Source: Bifidobacteriaceae bacterium (lineage in GTDB: Bacteria; Actinomycetota; Actinomycetes; Actinomycetales; WQXJ01). Taken from it: a stretch of 8,681 nt of DNA. The notes beneath the pieces were generated by a model. The model did not search any database, was not told the origin of the DNA, and saw only the letters and a program-made list of their open reading frames with translations. The stretch lies in the NCBI GenBank assembly GCA_031265345.1, contig JAISCU010000310.1, forward strand, positions 1 through 8,681, written 5' to 3'. Within the stretch, counting starts at the first letter, position 1; each line of letters opens with the position of its first letter. Positions 1-7,598 of the stretch are shown here, piece by piece. A program made the position numbers and the translations under genes.

Positions 1-2
1 CC

Positions 3-3000
3 GTGCACGTGGTCTCCGAGTTCGAGGGCAAGTTCCCGGTCGTGGGCGTGGTGGGCACGGAGCGTTCCGCGTCCCAAGACGCGCGGTTCGTCAACGACTC
101 GGCGGACTCGGCCACGTCGTGGTTCCAGGTTCGGGCCTCCCAGGGCAACAAGACGGACCCAGCGACCGCCGACGGCAAGGAGTCCTATGTGGTGCGCGTC
201 AACCTCAGGAACAGCGACGGAGACCCGGTGAACGGCCGGCCCGCGACCATCGGGATCGCGGGGGGCCAGCACGGCCCGCGCTTCTTCACCGTCACCACGT
301 CCCAGATCGAAGGCCAGTCCGGGACCGCCGAATTCGTGTTCACCTCGACCGAGGCGGGGACGTTCACGATCTCCGCCGAAGTGGCCGGCGACGCGCTATC
401 GCAGCCTGCCGCCGGGAGCACGGGCAAATCGGTGGATGTGGTGTTCGCCGCAGGGGCGGCATCGTCCACCAAGTCGTTCCTGGTGGGTCCCAGGACCGGG
501 CCGGCAAAGGCGAACGGCGGCGAACAGCAGGTGGTCGAGGCCCATGTGTTCGACGTTTGGGAGAACCCGGTCACCACCGGCGCCGTGACATTCCAGGTGC
601 CCGATGCCGTGACCGCGGTCGGCCTCGCATCCGGCGCCCCGGTGGACGGCCCGCAGGAGGTCTCGGTCGCGCTCGATTCCAACGGGGTCGCCACCATAGC
701 GATGGTTTCGCTGGTCAAGGGCGAATACAAGGTCGACGCGAAGGTCGGCGAGCTGGAGATCACCCAGGGAGCGCCCGCCGTGCTGCAGTTCACCAACGCG
801 GGCGTGTCCGCCGCTGGCTCGAAGTTCTCAATCCCCTCCAGCGGGGAGGTCAAGACCGTCCGGCGGGAGTCCCACACGCTGAGGGTGGACTTGTTCGACC
901 AGAGCGGCAACGCCTACACCGACGCGTCCGAACCGGTGACGTTCCGCTGGCGGCTCGATGGCTCGACCTCGTGGACGGGCGAAGGGACGGGGTCGCGGGC
1001 GGTGGCTTCGGCTTCGGGCGTGGCGGAATGGCCGTCATGGACGGTGCCATTGGCGGGCGTCTACGAGGTCGAGGCGTGGATTGGCGAGGGGCAGGTTGGA
1101 ACGTCCCTGAAGGCTGCCTTCAAGGCCGACTCCGCCCTGCCGTCCGCTTCCGAGTTCTCCTCCTCCACCGGCACCGTTGTCGAGAACGACGGCAAGGCCA
1201 AGCACTTCGCTCAGGTCAGGGTGCTGGACGCGGTGACCCAGGGCAACCCGGTGGAGGGCCAAGACGTGGTGTTCACCGTGACCGGCGAGGCGCGCATCGT
1301 GGGCGCGGCGGACCCGGGCACCGAGGCGACCGTCCGGTCCTCGGACCTGGGATTCGCCCGGATCGAGATTGTGGACGCCAAGGACGCGGGCGGGGAAACC
1401 GTCATCGTCAAGGCGTTCGTGAACGGGGACGAGGTGGGCTCCGATCCGTTGGAGTTCGGGCCCGGCTCGGCAGACGTGGACGAGTCGAACCTGAGCGTCC
1501 GCCCCACCACCGCCTTGAGCCCCGCACATCCCGGTGTGACGGCGAACGGCGCCGATTCTTACACGGCGACCGCGACCGTGAAGGACTTCGCGGGCCAGGT
1601 GCTGGTGGGTCAAGCGGTGTTCTTCGCGCCCTCGGCGGGGCTGACGGTGGTCGAATCCGGCCCCTTCCAGACCAACTCCCAGGGCCAGGTCTCCGTGACG
1701 GTGACATCGCGGGCCGCCGGGCAGCACTCGCTGCGGGCGCTGTTGGGCGCGGTCGCGATGTCCCCAGGTTCGGTGGAGCTGACCTTTGTGTCCGGCCCGA
1801 TGGCCTCCTTGACCTCCCATCTGGAAGCCCCGGCGGCCTCCGCGATCGCCGACGGGTCTGACCCGCTGACGGTCGCCGCCCACGTGTTGGACGCCAATTC
1901 CAACCCGCTGGCCGGGGCGGACGTAGAGTTCGCCTTGCCCGCCGGGGCGGACGTGCAGGGCGAGGCGCCTGGCCAGAGCGTCTTCGCGGCCAAGACGGAC
2001 GCCTCCGGGCGGGCAGAGGTGGTCCTGGTCTCCAAGCGGGCGGACTCCTATGAGGTGACCGCGAGGGCCAAGCCGCAGGGCACCGCTGACTGGATCCCGG
2101 TTGACGGGAACTCGCCGGCCACGGCCATATTCGTGGCCGGGCCCATCGACCCGATGTACTCGCAGATCAGCCGGTCCCCGGCCGGTCCGCTGACGGTGGG
2201 TGCGGCGGCGGCCGGCTACGAGGTGAGGGTGGACCTGCTGGACCAAAACTCCAACCCGGTCAAGCGCGAAGGGGTGGCCGTCCAGTATCGGTTCTTCTTG
2301 GCCGCCCCGCAGGGTCCCATCTCGGATCCGGACGCCTACTGCAGCCAGGCCCCGGACGGGGCGACTCGGACCGCTTCGGCGCTGACTGACGCGGACGGGA
2401 CCGCCCGAGTGCGGTTCTTGTCCAACCTCGCCGGGCCGTGGCACGGCTGCGCCTTCTACGCCGGCGACCAGATCGTGGGCGGAAGCCCGGTTCCGTTGGC
2501 CTTCGCGGCCGGGCCGGTCGACCAGGCGGTGTCCGAGCTGACCGTTTCCCAGAACGCGGCGTACGCTGACGGCAAAGCCGCGCACTACGCGAAGGTGAAG
2601 GTGACGGACTCCCACGGCAACCCGTTGGGCGGGCGCGACGTGGACATCGCCATCGAGGAGGGCGCCGCCGGAGTGAAGGGACCCAACATCAAGGGGAGCG
2701 CGGATTCCTCAGCCCGGGTTTCGACCTGCGATCCCGCCCAGGGCTCGAGCGCGCCGGAGTATTGCACGGTGGGCGGCGTGTTCCAGGCCGGCCTGGCCTA
2801 TGTGGAGTTCACCTCTGAGGAGCCCGGCGTGTTCGCCGTCACAGCGACGGTGGATGGGCTGCCGGTTTCCGGTTCGCCGCAGACCGTCGCCTTCACAGCG
2901 GGGAACCCGACCTCCGGCGAGTCGAGTTGGCGAATCTCGCCCAACACGGCGGACCCCGTGACCGGAGGCTCCGTGTCGCGGCCCGCCACGGGCTCGCCGG

Positions 3001-6000
3001 ACGACTTCTACTCGTTGACGGTCGAGGTCCAGTCCCAGGAGGGGCTGTTGGTGCCTGGGGTGCCCGTCAAGATTTCCGGCCTGTCCTCCGTGGTGAGCGG
3101 CGCTTTGGAGGGCGTCACCGGCGCTCCCGAATCCGGTTCGCTGGGCCAGCACACCTGGAAGCTGTACAGCGCGGCGACCGGGACCTATTGGGGCCAGATC
3201 CAGATGTGGAACGGCGCCACCTGGGAAAGCGTTGGGGCGAAGTTCCTGGTCCGTTTCGCGGCGGGGGCTCCGGTCACCGGCAACTCGTGGCTGGTCGAGC
3301 CTCCCGCCGCCGTCTCGGTGGCGGGGCCCGCGCCAGCGCTGCTGCAGGCTCGCGTCGTGGACGCCCAGGGCCATCCGGCGGACCAGGCAACCGTGGTGTT
3401 CCAGCTGCCCGCCGACGTGTGGCCCGAGGGGCGCCCTCAGGACGCGGGGTCGACCATCGAGGCCAGCGTCTCGGCCGGCGCGGCGGTGGCCCGGCTCTCG
3501 GCCGAGAAGGCTGGCCGCTACGGCGTCTCCGCGTCGATCAAGGACGCCGATCCTTCGGCGATCATGACCGTGAAGGACTCCGAGGGCGTGATCCTGAGCG
3601 ACCAAGGCCTGGCCTATGTGACGTTCACGGCCGGAGCTGCCTCAGGGCGGGATTCCTCCTTGAGCATCCCGACCGCGACCGGTCCGCTCCCGGTGGGCGG
3701 TGGCTATCACCGGGCCGAGGTCCGGGTGACGGATCGCTATGGGAACCCGGTCACCGGGCCCGAGGTGACGTTCTATTGGGCCCAAGGCGCGGCCGCCGGG
3801 CCGTCCGGCTCGGTTTGGAACCGGGTCGACACGCCGGTGAGCGCAGGCCCGGACGGCGTCGCGGCTTACGAGTTCGCGGCGCCCGGCAACCTGGCCGGTT
3901 GGGTTTGGATCAAGGCTTCGGTCGCGGGTGCGGCTGGTGCCGAGACGGTGGGCGCCCCGCAGACGGCGCCGGTCGCCTCCCAGACCGTGGTCGGGGCGCA
4001 GTTCACGGCTGGCACCCCGGCCACCGCGACCCTCGTCACCTACGGCGGCGCGGTGCCGAACGACTTGGAGGGCCGCTCTTGGGCGCGCGTGGTGGTCTCG
4101 GACGCATACGGCAACGGGGTGGGCGGCGTGCCGGTCGCGTTCGCCCTGCCCTCCGCGGCCGGTTCGCCGGTCTTCTGGGAGCAGGACGCCCCGGGCGATG
4201 CCGCCGCGACGGTCGAGACTTGCGGCGACGAGCCCGCGGTCCCGTCAGCCGCCTGCCTGGTGGGCGGCGTCCACACGCCGGGCCTGGCCCTGGTCGAGGT
4301 GGTCTCCGCTTACGAGGGGACCTTCCCGGTCGGGGCGGTTGCTGGGACCGGGCCGGACGGCATCGTCCTCACTCCGTCTGACGTCGTGTTCTCGAGCGGG
4401 GCGGCCTCCGCGGCGGCTTCCAGCTTCACGCTGGCGCGCACGGACGCGCAGGCGACCCACGTGGTGGCCGATGCCGTGCAGAGCTACACGCTCACCGTCA
4501 CGGCCGCGAACGGGGTGAGCGGGGCCGTCGCGGGCGCGTGCGTGGTGCCGGAGCTGCCGGTGGGCGTGACCGTGGCGGCGCCGGAATCCGGAGCGCCCTG
4601 CCAGGCGGGGGAGTATCCGACGGATTCGTCCGGCGCGGCGGCGTTGCGGATAGTGTCGCGGCTCACGGGCCTGGCTGATGTCGGCGTGAAGCTGGGGGGC
4701 TCCCCAGTCGCCACTCAGGCCGGCGGTTCGGTCTACACGGTGGACGCCCTGTTTGTGGGCGGGCCGCCTTCCGGGCCGCACAGCGAGCTGACCAGCCCGG
4801 ACGCTCCCGTCAGGGCGGATGATCCGGACGGTTTGACCCTGTTGGCCACCGTGCGGGACGCGTTCGGGAACCTGGCCGCCTGCTGGGACGGCGCGACGGC
4901 GGTGCCCTGCGAGGTTGACTTCTGGGTTCCCGCTGGCACCCGCGTCGGCAACGGCGAGGCGGTCGTGACGGGCCCGGCCTGGCTGACCGGCGTTCCCGCG
5001 GGCGTGGTGGACTACGGTTCGTCTCGTTTGCGGAGCGTCGCGGCGGAGGCCGGTGTGGCTCAGATGGTCTACTTTGGCGACGAGGGGACCTACCAGGTGG
5101 GCGCTCGCGTGTCCGGCCAGACGTTTGGCCTGGCCGACGGCACCGATTGGGCGCCGGACGAGGCCAAGGCGACGCTGGTGTTCACGGACGCCGCCGCGCC
5201 GGGCAAGCCTTCGGTGGACCCGTCGGACGGCGGGTCTGTCACGGGGACGGTTGACCCGGAGGATCTGGGCGACGCGGAGGACGGCGGCTTGACCGTGGTG
5301 GTCAAGGACGGCGACGGGAACACGGTGGCGACCTGCCCGGTCGCCCCGGACGGGTCGTTCGACTGCCCCATCTCCCCGAAGCTCCCGGACGGCTCAGAGG
5401 TGACGGTCGAGGTCGTGGACCAGGCCGGGAACGCCTCCGACCCGGTTGACATTGTGACCGACGCAACCGCGCCGGGCAGGCCGGTGGTCCACCCGTCGGA
5501 CGGGTCCGAGATCGACGGCATCGGGCAGACGCCAGGTGACAAGATCGTGGTCAAGGACGAGGACGGAAACACCCTGTGCGAGACCGTCGTGGGCACCGAC
5601 AAGACCTGGGGCTGTGTTCTGGCTCCAAACGCCAAGGAGGGTGACACCCTGGTGATCGTTGAGGAGGATCAATCCGGCAACGCGGTCGAACGCCCGTGGC
5701 GGGTCGGCGTTCCGCGCCTGTCGCTGGCAAAGGCGACGGTCTGCGGGAACGAGCGCCAGGCAGTGATGGCCGAGAACTTCCAACCGTCCGAGCCTGTGAC
5801 CCTCTGGGCGGCCGGCGCGGAGGATGTTGCCCCCGCAGTTGCCAGCGATGACGGTCGGGTCGAGTTCGAGTGGACGGTTTCACCCGAGGCCAGGGACCAG
5901 CAGGCTGTGCGTCTGACCGGCCCCGAATCTGGTTCAGTGACGGGCGCGTTCGCCGTGGCGTGCGCCGGGCAACCCGAGCCCCCGGCCAAGCCGGTGCCAC

Positions 6001-6140
6001 CGGGCGCCGCCGGCAAGCTCCCGTTCACGGGCGTGGCGGGAGCGGTCGCACTCGCGGGCACGGCTTTGGCTCTGCTGGCGCTGGGTTGCTGGTTCCTCAT
6101 CGCGGCGGCGCGCCGTCGGCGAGCAGGTCGGACTACTTGA
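3..6140 (+). CDS. Giant LPxTG-anchored surface protein with tandem Ig-like (Big_1-type) domains, 5'-truncated
   Basis: This is a probable cell-wall-anchored adhesin or stalk protein, exported and attached to peptidoglycan by sortase. The 2045 visible residues contain the end of one Ig-like domain (1-35), fourteen Big_1-type domains (about 36-150, 151-267, 268-375, 376-487, 488-597, 598-712, 713-836, 837-966, 967-1087, 1088-1210, 1211-1336, 1337-1465, 1466-1585, 1586-1728), two Big_6-like domains (1731-1820, 1821-1903), a beta-rich domain (1904-1987), a Pro-rich linker (1990-2000) and a sorting signal. Typical Big_1 features recur: an ADGK-like start, a D-x-x-GNPV turn, a T/S-x-x-x-G-T/x-x-V stretch, and an F-x-A/S-G end. 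The GTG at position 3 is not a true start. It falls inside a strand that matches residues 1429-1450, so the frame enters from upstream and the signal peptide is outside the window. The ligand is unknown. Surface location is well supported; an adhesin role is inferred from the architecture. Confidence 0.93.
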   Translation: MHVVSEFEGKFPVVGVVGTERSASQDARFVNDSADSATSWFQVRASQGNKTDPATADGKESYVVRVNLRNSDGDPVNGRPATIGIAGGQHGPRFFTVTTSQIEGQSGTAEFVFTSTEAGTFTISAEVAGDALSQPAAGSTGKSVDVVFAAGAASSTKSFLVGPRTGPAKANGGEQQVVEAHVFDVWENPVTTGAVTFQVPDAVTAVGLASGAPVDGPQEVSVALDSNGVATIAMVSLVKGEYKVDAKVGELEITQGAPAVLQFTNAGVSAAGSKFSIPSSGEVKTVRRESHTLRVDLFDQSGNAYTDASEPVTFRWRLDGSTSWTGEGTGSRAVASASGVAEWPSWTVPLAGVYEVEAWIGEGQVGTSLKAAFKADSALPSASEFSSSTGTVVENDGKAKHFAQVRVLDAVTQGNPVEGQDVVFTVTGEARIVGAADPGTEATVRSSDLGFARIEIVDAKDAGGETVIVKAFVNGDEVGSDPLEFGPGSADVDESNLSVRPTTALSPAHPGVTANGADSYTATATVKDFAGQVLVGQAVFFAPSAGLTVVESGPFQTNSQGQVSVTVTSRAAGQHSLRALLGAVAMSPGSVELTFVSGPMASLTSHLEAPAASAIADGSDPLTVAAHVLDANSNPLAGADVEFALPAGADVQGEAPGQSVFAAKTDASGRAEVVLVSKRADSYEVTARAKPQGTADWIPVDGNSPATAIFVAGPIDPMYSQISRSPAGPLTVGAAAAGYEVRVDLLDQNSNPVKREGVAVQYRFFLAAPQGPISDPDAYCSQAPDGATRTASALTDADGTARVRFLSNLAGPWHGCAFYAGDQIVGGSPVPLAFAAGPVDQAVSELTVSQNAAYADGKAAHYAKVKVTDSHGNPLGGRDVDIAIEEGAAGVKGPNIKGSADSSARVSTCDPAQGSSAPEYCTVGGVFQAGLAYVEFTSEEPGVFAVTATVDGLPVSGSPQTVAFTAGNPTSGESSWRISPNTADPVTGGSVSRPATGSPDDFYSLTVEVQSQEGLLVPGVPVKISGLSSVVSGALEGVTGAPESGSLGQHTWKLYSAATGTYWGQIQMWNGATWESVGAKFLVRFAAGAPVTGNSWLVEPPAAVSVAGPAPALLQARVVDAQGHPADQATVVFQLPADVWPEGRPQDAGSTIEASVSAGAAVARLSAEKAGRYGVSASIKDADPSAIMTVKDSEGVILSDQGLAYVTFTAGAASGRDSSLSIPTATGPLPVGGGYHRAEVRVTDRYGNPVTGPEVTFYWAQGAAAGPSGSVWNRVDTPVSAGPDGVAAYEFAAPGNLAGWVWIKASVAGAAGAETVGAPQTAPVASQTVVGAQFTAGTPATATLVTYGGAVPNDLEGRSWARVVVSDAYGNGVGGVPVAFALPSAAGSPVFWEQDAPGDAAATVETCGDEPAVPSAACLVGGVHTPGLALVEVVSAYEGTFPVGAVAGTGPDGIVLTPSDVVFSSGAASAAASSFTLARTDAQATHVVADAVQSYTLTVTAANGVSGAVAGACVVPELPVGVTVAAPESGAPCQAGEYPTDSSGAAALRIVSRLTGLADVGVKLGGSPVATQAGGSVYTVDALFVGGPPSGPHSELTSPDAPVRADDPDGLTLLATVRDAFGNLAACWDGATAVPCEVDFWVPAGTRVGNGEAVVTGPAWLTGVPAGVVDYGSSRLRSVAAEAGVAQMVYFGDEGTYQVGARVSGQTFGLADGTDWAPDEAKATLVFTDAAAPGKPSVDPSDGGSVTGTVDPEDLGDAEDGGLTVVVKDGDGNTVATCPVAPDGSFDCPISPKLPDGSEVTVEVVDQAGNASDPVDIVTDATAPGRPVVHPSDGSEIDGIGQTPGDKIVVKDEDGNTLCETVVGTDKTWGCVLAPNAKEGDTLVIVEEDQSGNAVERPWRVGVPRLSLAKATVCGNERQAVMAENFQPSEPVTLWAAGAEDVAPAVASDDGRVEFEWTVSPEARDQQAVRLTGPESGSVTGAFAVACAGQPEPPAKPVPPGAAGKLPFTGVAGAVALAGTALALLALGCWFLIAAARRRRAGRTT
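108..5186 (+). other. Array of fourteen Ig-like domains in a four-type higher-order pattern
   Basis: Within the surface-protein gene, residues 36-1728 are Ig-like domains of about 107-143 residues. They sort by eye into four types in fixed order. Type A (domains 1, 5, 9, 13) has an S/F-Y-x-x-x-V strand. Type B (2, 6, 10, 14) has a V-x-F-x-x-P-A-like strand followed by a Gly. Type C (3, 7, 11) has an RVDL-D-Q-like strand and an aromatic-rich strand such as FRWRL, QYRFFL or TFYWA. Type D (4, 8, 12) has a DGKA-x-H-x-A-x-V-x-V-x-D start, and the partial first domain resembles the end of domain 12. The order suggests growth by duplication of a four-domain block. Sequence identity between blocks is modest, so the duplication is old. 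Confidence 0.72.
5193..5711 (+). other. Pair of Big_6-like Ig domains near the wall end
   Basis: Residues 1731-1903 are two adjacent copies of a different Ig-like domain. They share an APGKP/APGRP start, a PSDG motif, VVVKDGDGNT versus IVVKDEDGNT, and a VDQAGNA versus EDQSGNA turn near the end. This is the pattern of Big_6-type domains, which in many Gram-positive surface proteins sit between the repeat region and the anchor. Each copy has two cysteines about ten residues apart (1778/1788 and 1859/1871). The acidic DGDGN/DEDGN loops could bind a metal ion, but that is inference. Confidence 0.75.
6018..6137 (+). other. Cell-wall sorting signal: LPFTG, membrane helix, Arg tail
   Basis: Residues 2006-2010 read LPFTG, a standard LPxTG sortase substrate. 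A hydrophobic stretch follows at about 2011-2036, then RRRR (2037-2040) and a short basic tail. A Pro-rich linker (PEPPAKPVPP) precedes the motif and would cross the wall. A housekeeping-type sortase is expected to cut between Thr and Gly; no sortase gene lies in the window. Confidence 0.95.
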
Positions 6141-6227
6141 GGCATCCTTGTCCACAACTGGCTGGAATTGGACCGGGGCGCCAGTTGAAGCCTTTTGTGG
6201 ACACGGGCGGAAAGGGACGCCGATGCC
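6141..6227. repeat. Palindromic intergenic element, copy A
   Basis: The element begins directly after the stop codon of the surface-protein gene. It is bounded by GGCATC (6141-6146) and its complement GATGCC (6222-6227). Inside are two nested inverted pairs: TGTCCACAA (6149-6157) with TTGTGGACA (6195-6203), and CAACTGGC (6155-6162) with GCCAGTTG (6180-6187). The pairs overlap by three bases, so they are partly alternative. The hairpin may end transcription of the surface-protein gene. It has no T-run after the stem, so it is not a textbook terminator. Confidence 0.8.
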
Positions 6228-6269
6228 GTGGGCGGGCTGACCTGCGCAAACACGGGTTGCCGCCAAGGC

Positions 6270-6363
6270 GGCATCGGGCGTCGTTGTCCGCAACTGGCCG
6301 GAACTCGGCCGAGTTGCCAATTGCAGCCGTTCCCGGACACCGGTGGGAAGGACCGCCGATGCC
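6270..6363. repeat. Palindromic intergenic element, copy B
   Basis: This is a diverged copy of element A in the same orientation. The 81-bp cores (6148-6228 and 6284-6364) align without gaps at about 62 of 81 positions by hand count, 136 bp apart. The outer GGCATC (6270-6275) and GATGCC (6358-6363) are kept. Inner pairs are weaker: GTCCG (6286-6290) with CGGAC (6334-6338), and GCAACTGGC with GCCAATTGC at one mismatch. A further GGCATCGG at 6380 may be the stub of a third copy. Confidence 0.75.
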
Positions 6364-6514
6364 GACTGGGAGGCCAGGCGGCATCGGCGGGGTTGCCGGA
6401 CGCCGGCTCCGGCACCGCCTTCCTGTGGCACCAAGGCCTCGGCAAAGTTGTGGTGGCCGGTGGTCGACGTGCTGGCGGTGGGCGGCGGTCGCGGCCCACG
6501 CGGGTCGGGCCCCG

Positions 6515-6587
6515 GCGCGAACTGCGACCTTGGGGCCTTCGTGGCGCGACCGGGCCGGCGACGAACCCTCGAAGGTCGCATTTCGGG
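6515..6587 (-). repeat. Single copy of the 73-bp palindromic element (same family as 8406-8681)
   Basis: Read on the minus strand, this aligns without gaps over 73 bp to the tandem units at the window's end, at about 48 of 73 positions against the 8499-8571 copy. Conserved blocks sit at identical spacing: GCG-y-GAA-y-TGCG, TTCGTGGC, ACGAAC and GCATTTCGGG. It forms its own inverted repeat: TGCGACCTT (6523-6531) with AAGGTCGCA (6572-6580), and TTCGT (6538-6542) with ACGAA (6561-6565). Similarity seems to continue about 15 bp past the element into the tandem-unit spacer. The strand is relative to the tandem copies read as plus. Confidence 0.78.
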
Positions 6588-6721
6588 CCGCCGCTTGAAG
6601 GAGCCTCGCCGGTCGAGCATGACTCTGCCGAGACCCGGCCCGCGGCGCCTGACGCTGGGCGCGCCCGACCTGGTGGGGCTGGGGGAGACGACCGAGCGGC
6701 ATCGTGCAACGAGTGACGCGG

Positions 6722-7447
6722 CTAAAACGGACCCGCGTCCGCGAAGCCCTGTTCTTGGTGGCGGAGCAGCGCGTCGTTGACGTCCGCGAGGTCGAAGTCC
6801 TCCGGGTCCCAGCCAGGGAGATAGGCCCAATAGTCGTCGTCCGCGTCGCCTTCCCGGTCTTGCCTGGCGAGAAAGTCCCCCAGCCCCCAGATGCCGCCCG
6901 AATCCTCCGGGGGGCATGCCCGGCGGCCTTTCAGGCAGGCGGCCAACGGGTCGCCCGGGGTCCATGGCTCAACCTTCTCCAGCCGCAATGTGTGGTGCCA
7001 GTCGTCGCCGAAGTCGTAGACGTACTTGAGGCGGTCGCCCACCTGTCCCAGCACTTGGGAGACTTGCACCGACCATTCTCCGTGCTCGGTGGCGCCGTGC
7101 TCGGATTCGTCCCACCGGGTGGCCAGGCCGAGTCGGTCGCGGTGGCCGCCTGCGGGCGCCCACTCCTCGAAGGACTGCAAGTGGGCGAAGTGCCAGCCCA
7201 TCGCGACCTGGATGATGGTGTGCAGCTGCTCCAGGTTCAGGTCGCTGGCCAGTCTGAGGCGGCGCCAAATCGGCGGTTTCGCTCCCGTCAAGTCCAATCG
7301 CACAGTCAACGCCAGCCGCTTCTTGGGCCGACCTCTCAGCGGTGTTTTCGGGTCGACGCGGTTCATCAGCGACTCGGCCTGTGCCGGGTTCAGCCCGAAG
7401 GCGGCGAAATAATCCGCCAGGTCCTCCGATCGGCGGTTCCAACCCAT
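6722..7447 (-). CDS. Plasmid pRiA4b ORF-3-like / IS1096 passenger TnpR family protein
   Basis: The 241-residue product belongs to the pRiA4b ORF-3-like family, many members of which are named IS1096 element passenger TnpR. The biochemical function is unknown; it is probably cytoplasmic, with no signal peptide or membrane segment. Family marks are LTGAKPPIWRR (53-63), the helix LEQLHTIIQVAMGW (72-85), YDFGDDWHH (144-152), and CLKGRRACPPEDSGG (171-185) followed by WG and an acidic C-terminus containing DPEDFD. The core lies at residues 45-225, a normal length for the family. I chose the ATG at 7447 rather than the in-frame ATG at 7477, because a perfect AAGGAGG sits six bases before the former. 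It lies 151 bp downstream of the DUF4160-DUF2442 gene on the same strand. Passenger-family membership hints at mobility, but no transposase is visible. Confidence 0.9.
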   Translation of the reverse strand: MGWNRRSEDLADYFAAFGLNPAQAESLMNRVDPKTPLRGRPKKRLALTVRLDLTGAKPPIWRRLRLASDLNLEQLHTIIQVAMGWHFAHLQSFEEWAPAGGHRDRLGLATRWDESEHGATEHGEWSVQVSQVLGQVGDRLKYVYDFGDDWHHTLRLEKVEPWTPGDPLAACLKGRRACPPEDSGGIWGLGDFLARQDREGDADDDYWAYLPGWDPEDFDLADVNDALLRHQEQGFADAGPF

Positions 7448-7453
7448 GCCCGG

Positions 7454-7460
7454 CCTCCTT
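7454..7460 (-). promoter_or_regulatory. Shine-Dalgarno site deciding the start of the pRiA4b ORF-3-like gene
   Basis: The minus strand reads AAGGAGG, then CCGGGC, then ATG at 7447. The motif is perfect and the six-base spacing is in the usual range, so it selects the internal ATG. The longer frame starting at 7477 would place this site inside the coding region. Confidence 0.85.
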
Positions 7461-7598
7461 GCGTTCCGCGCGGCCATCCGGCGACCGCAGCGCTTGGCTT
7501 CTTCCGCGAAAACAGTACCGGTCAGCGCTGGTCACGGCCTGCTTGCCAACGCCGCGTCGGCTCAGCGGTGTGGCGGAGTCCTCGAGTCCTGCTGCCGC

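Larger units (their letters stand above)
6141..6721. other. Convergent intergenic region without a credible gene
   Basis: These 581 bp lie between the stop codons of the plus-strand surface-protein gene and the minus-strand pRiA4b ORF-3-like gene. Open frames cross the region on both strands, but their products are Arg/Pro/Gly-rich, match no family I know and overlap the palindromes. The content is elements A and B, the single 73-bp element at 6515-6587, and unassigned GC-rich sequence at 6386-6514 and 6588-6721. No T-rich terminator was seen for either gene. Confidence 0.75.

Noticed and set aside
3..5. GTG as the start codon of the surface-protein gene
   Set aside because: The first residues match the middle of another Ig domain (residues 1429-1450). 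There is no signal peptide, and the frame runs to the window edge.
1035..2615. Long minus-strand open frame (526 codons) opposite the surface-protein gene
   Set aside because: It is a mirror frame caused by high GC content; its product is His/Arg/Gly-rich with no known domain, while the plus strand encodes clear Ig domains.
2927..4381. Plus-strand open frame (484 codons) in another frame of the surface-protein gene
   Set aside because: It is an Arg/Gly-rich shadow frame with no family resemblance, fully inside the Ig-domain coding region.
6636..6668. Rho-independent terminator after the pRiA4b ORF-3-like gene
   Set aside because: GGCGC/GCGCC can form a short stem, but there is no T-run and such stems are common by chance at this GC content.
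5870..6716. Open frames on both strands crossing the convergent intergenic region
   Set aside because: They overlap the end of the real gene and the palindromic elements. Their products are low-complexity and no good ribosome site was seen.
7508..7554. Promoter for the pRiA4b ORF-3-like gene (TTGGCA and TACTGT on the minus strand)
   Set aside because: The spacing of 26 bases is too long for a standard -35/-10 pair.
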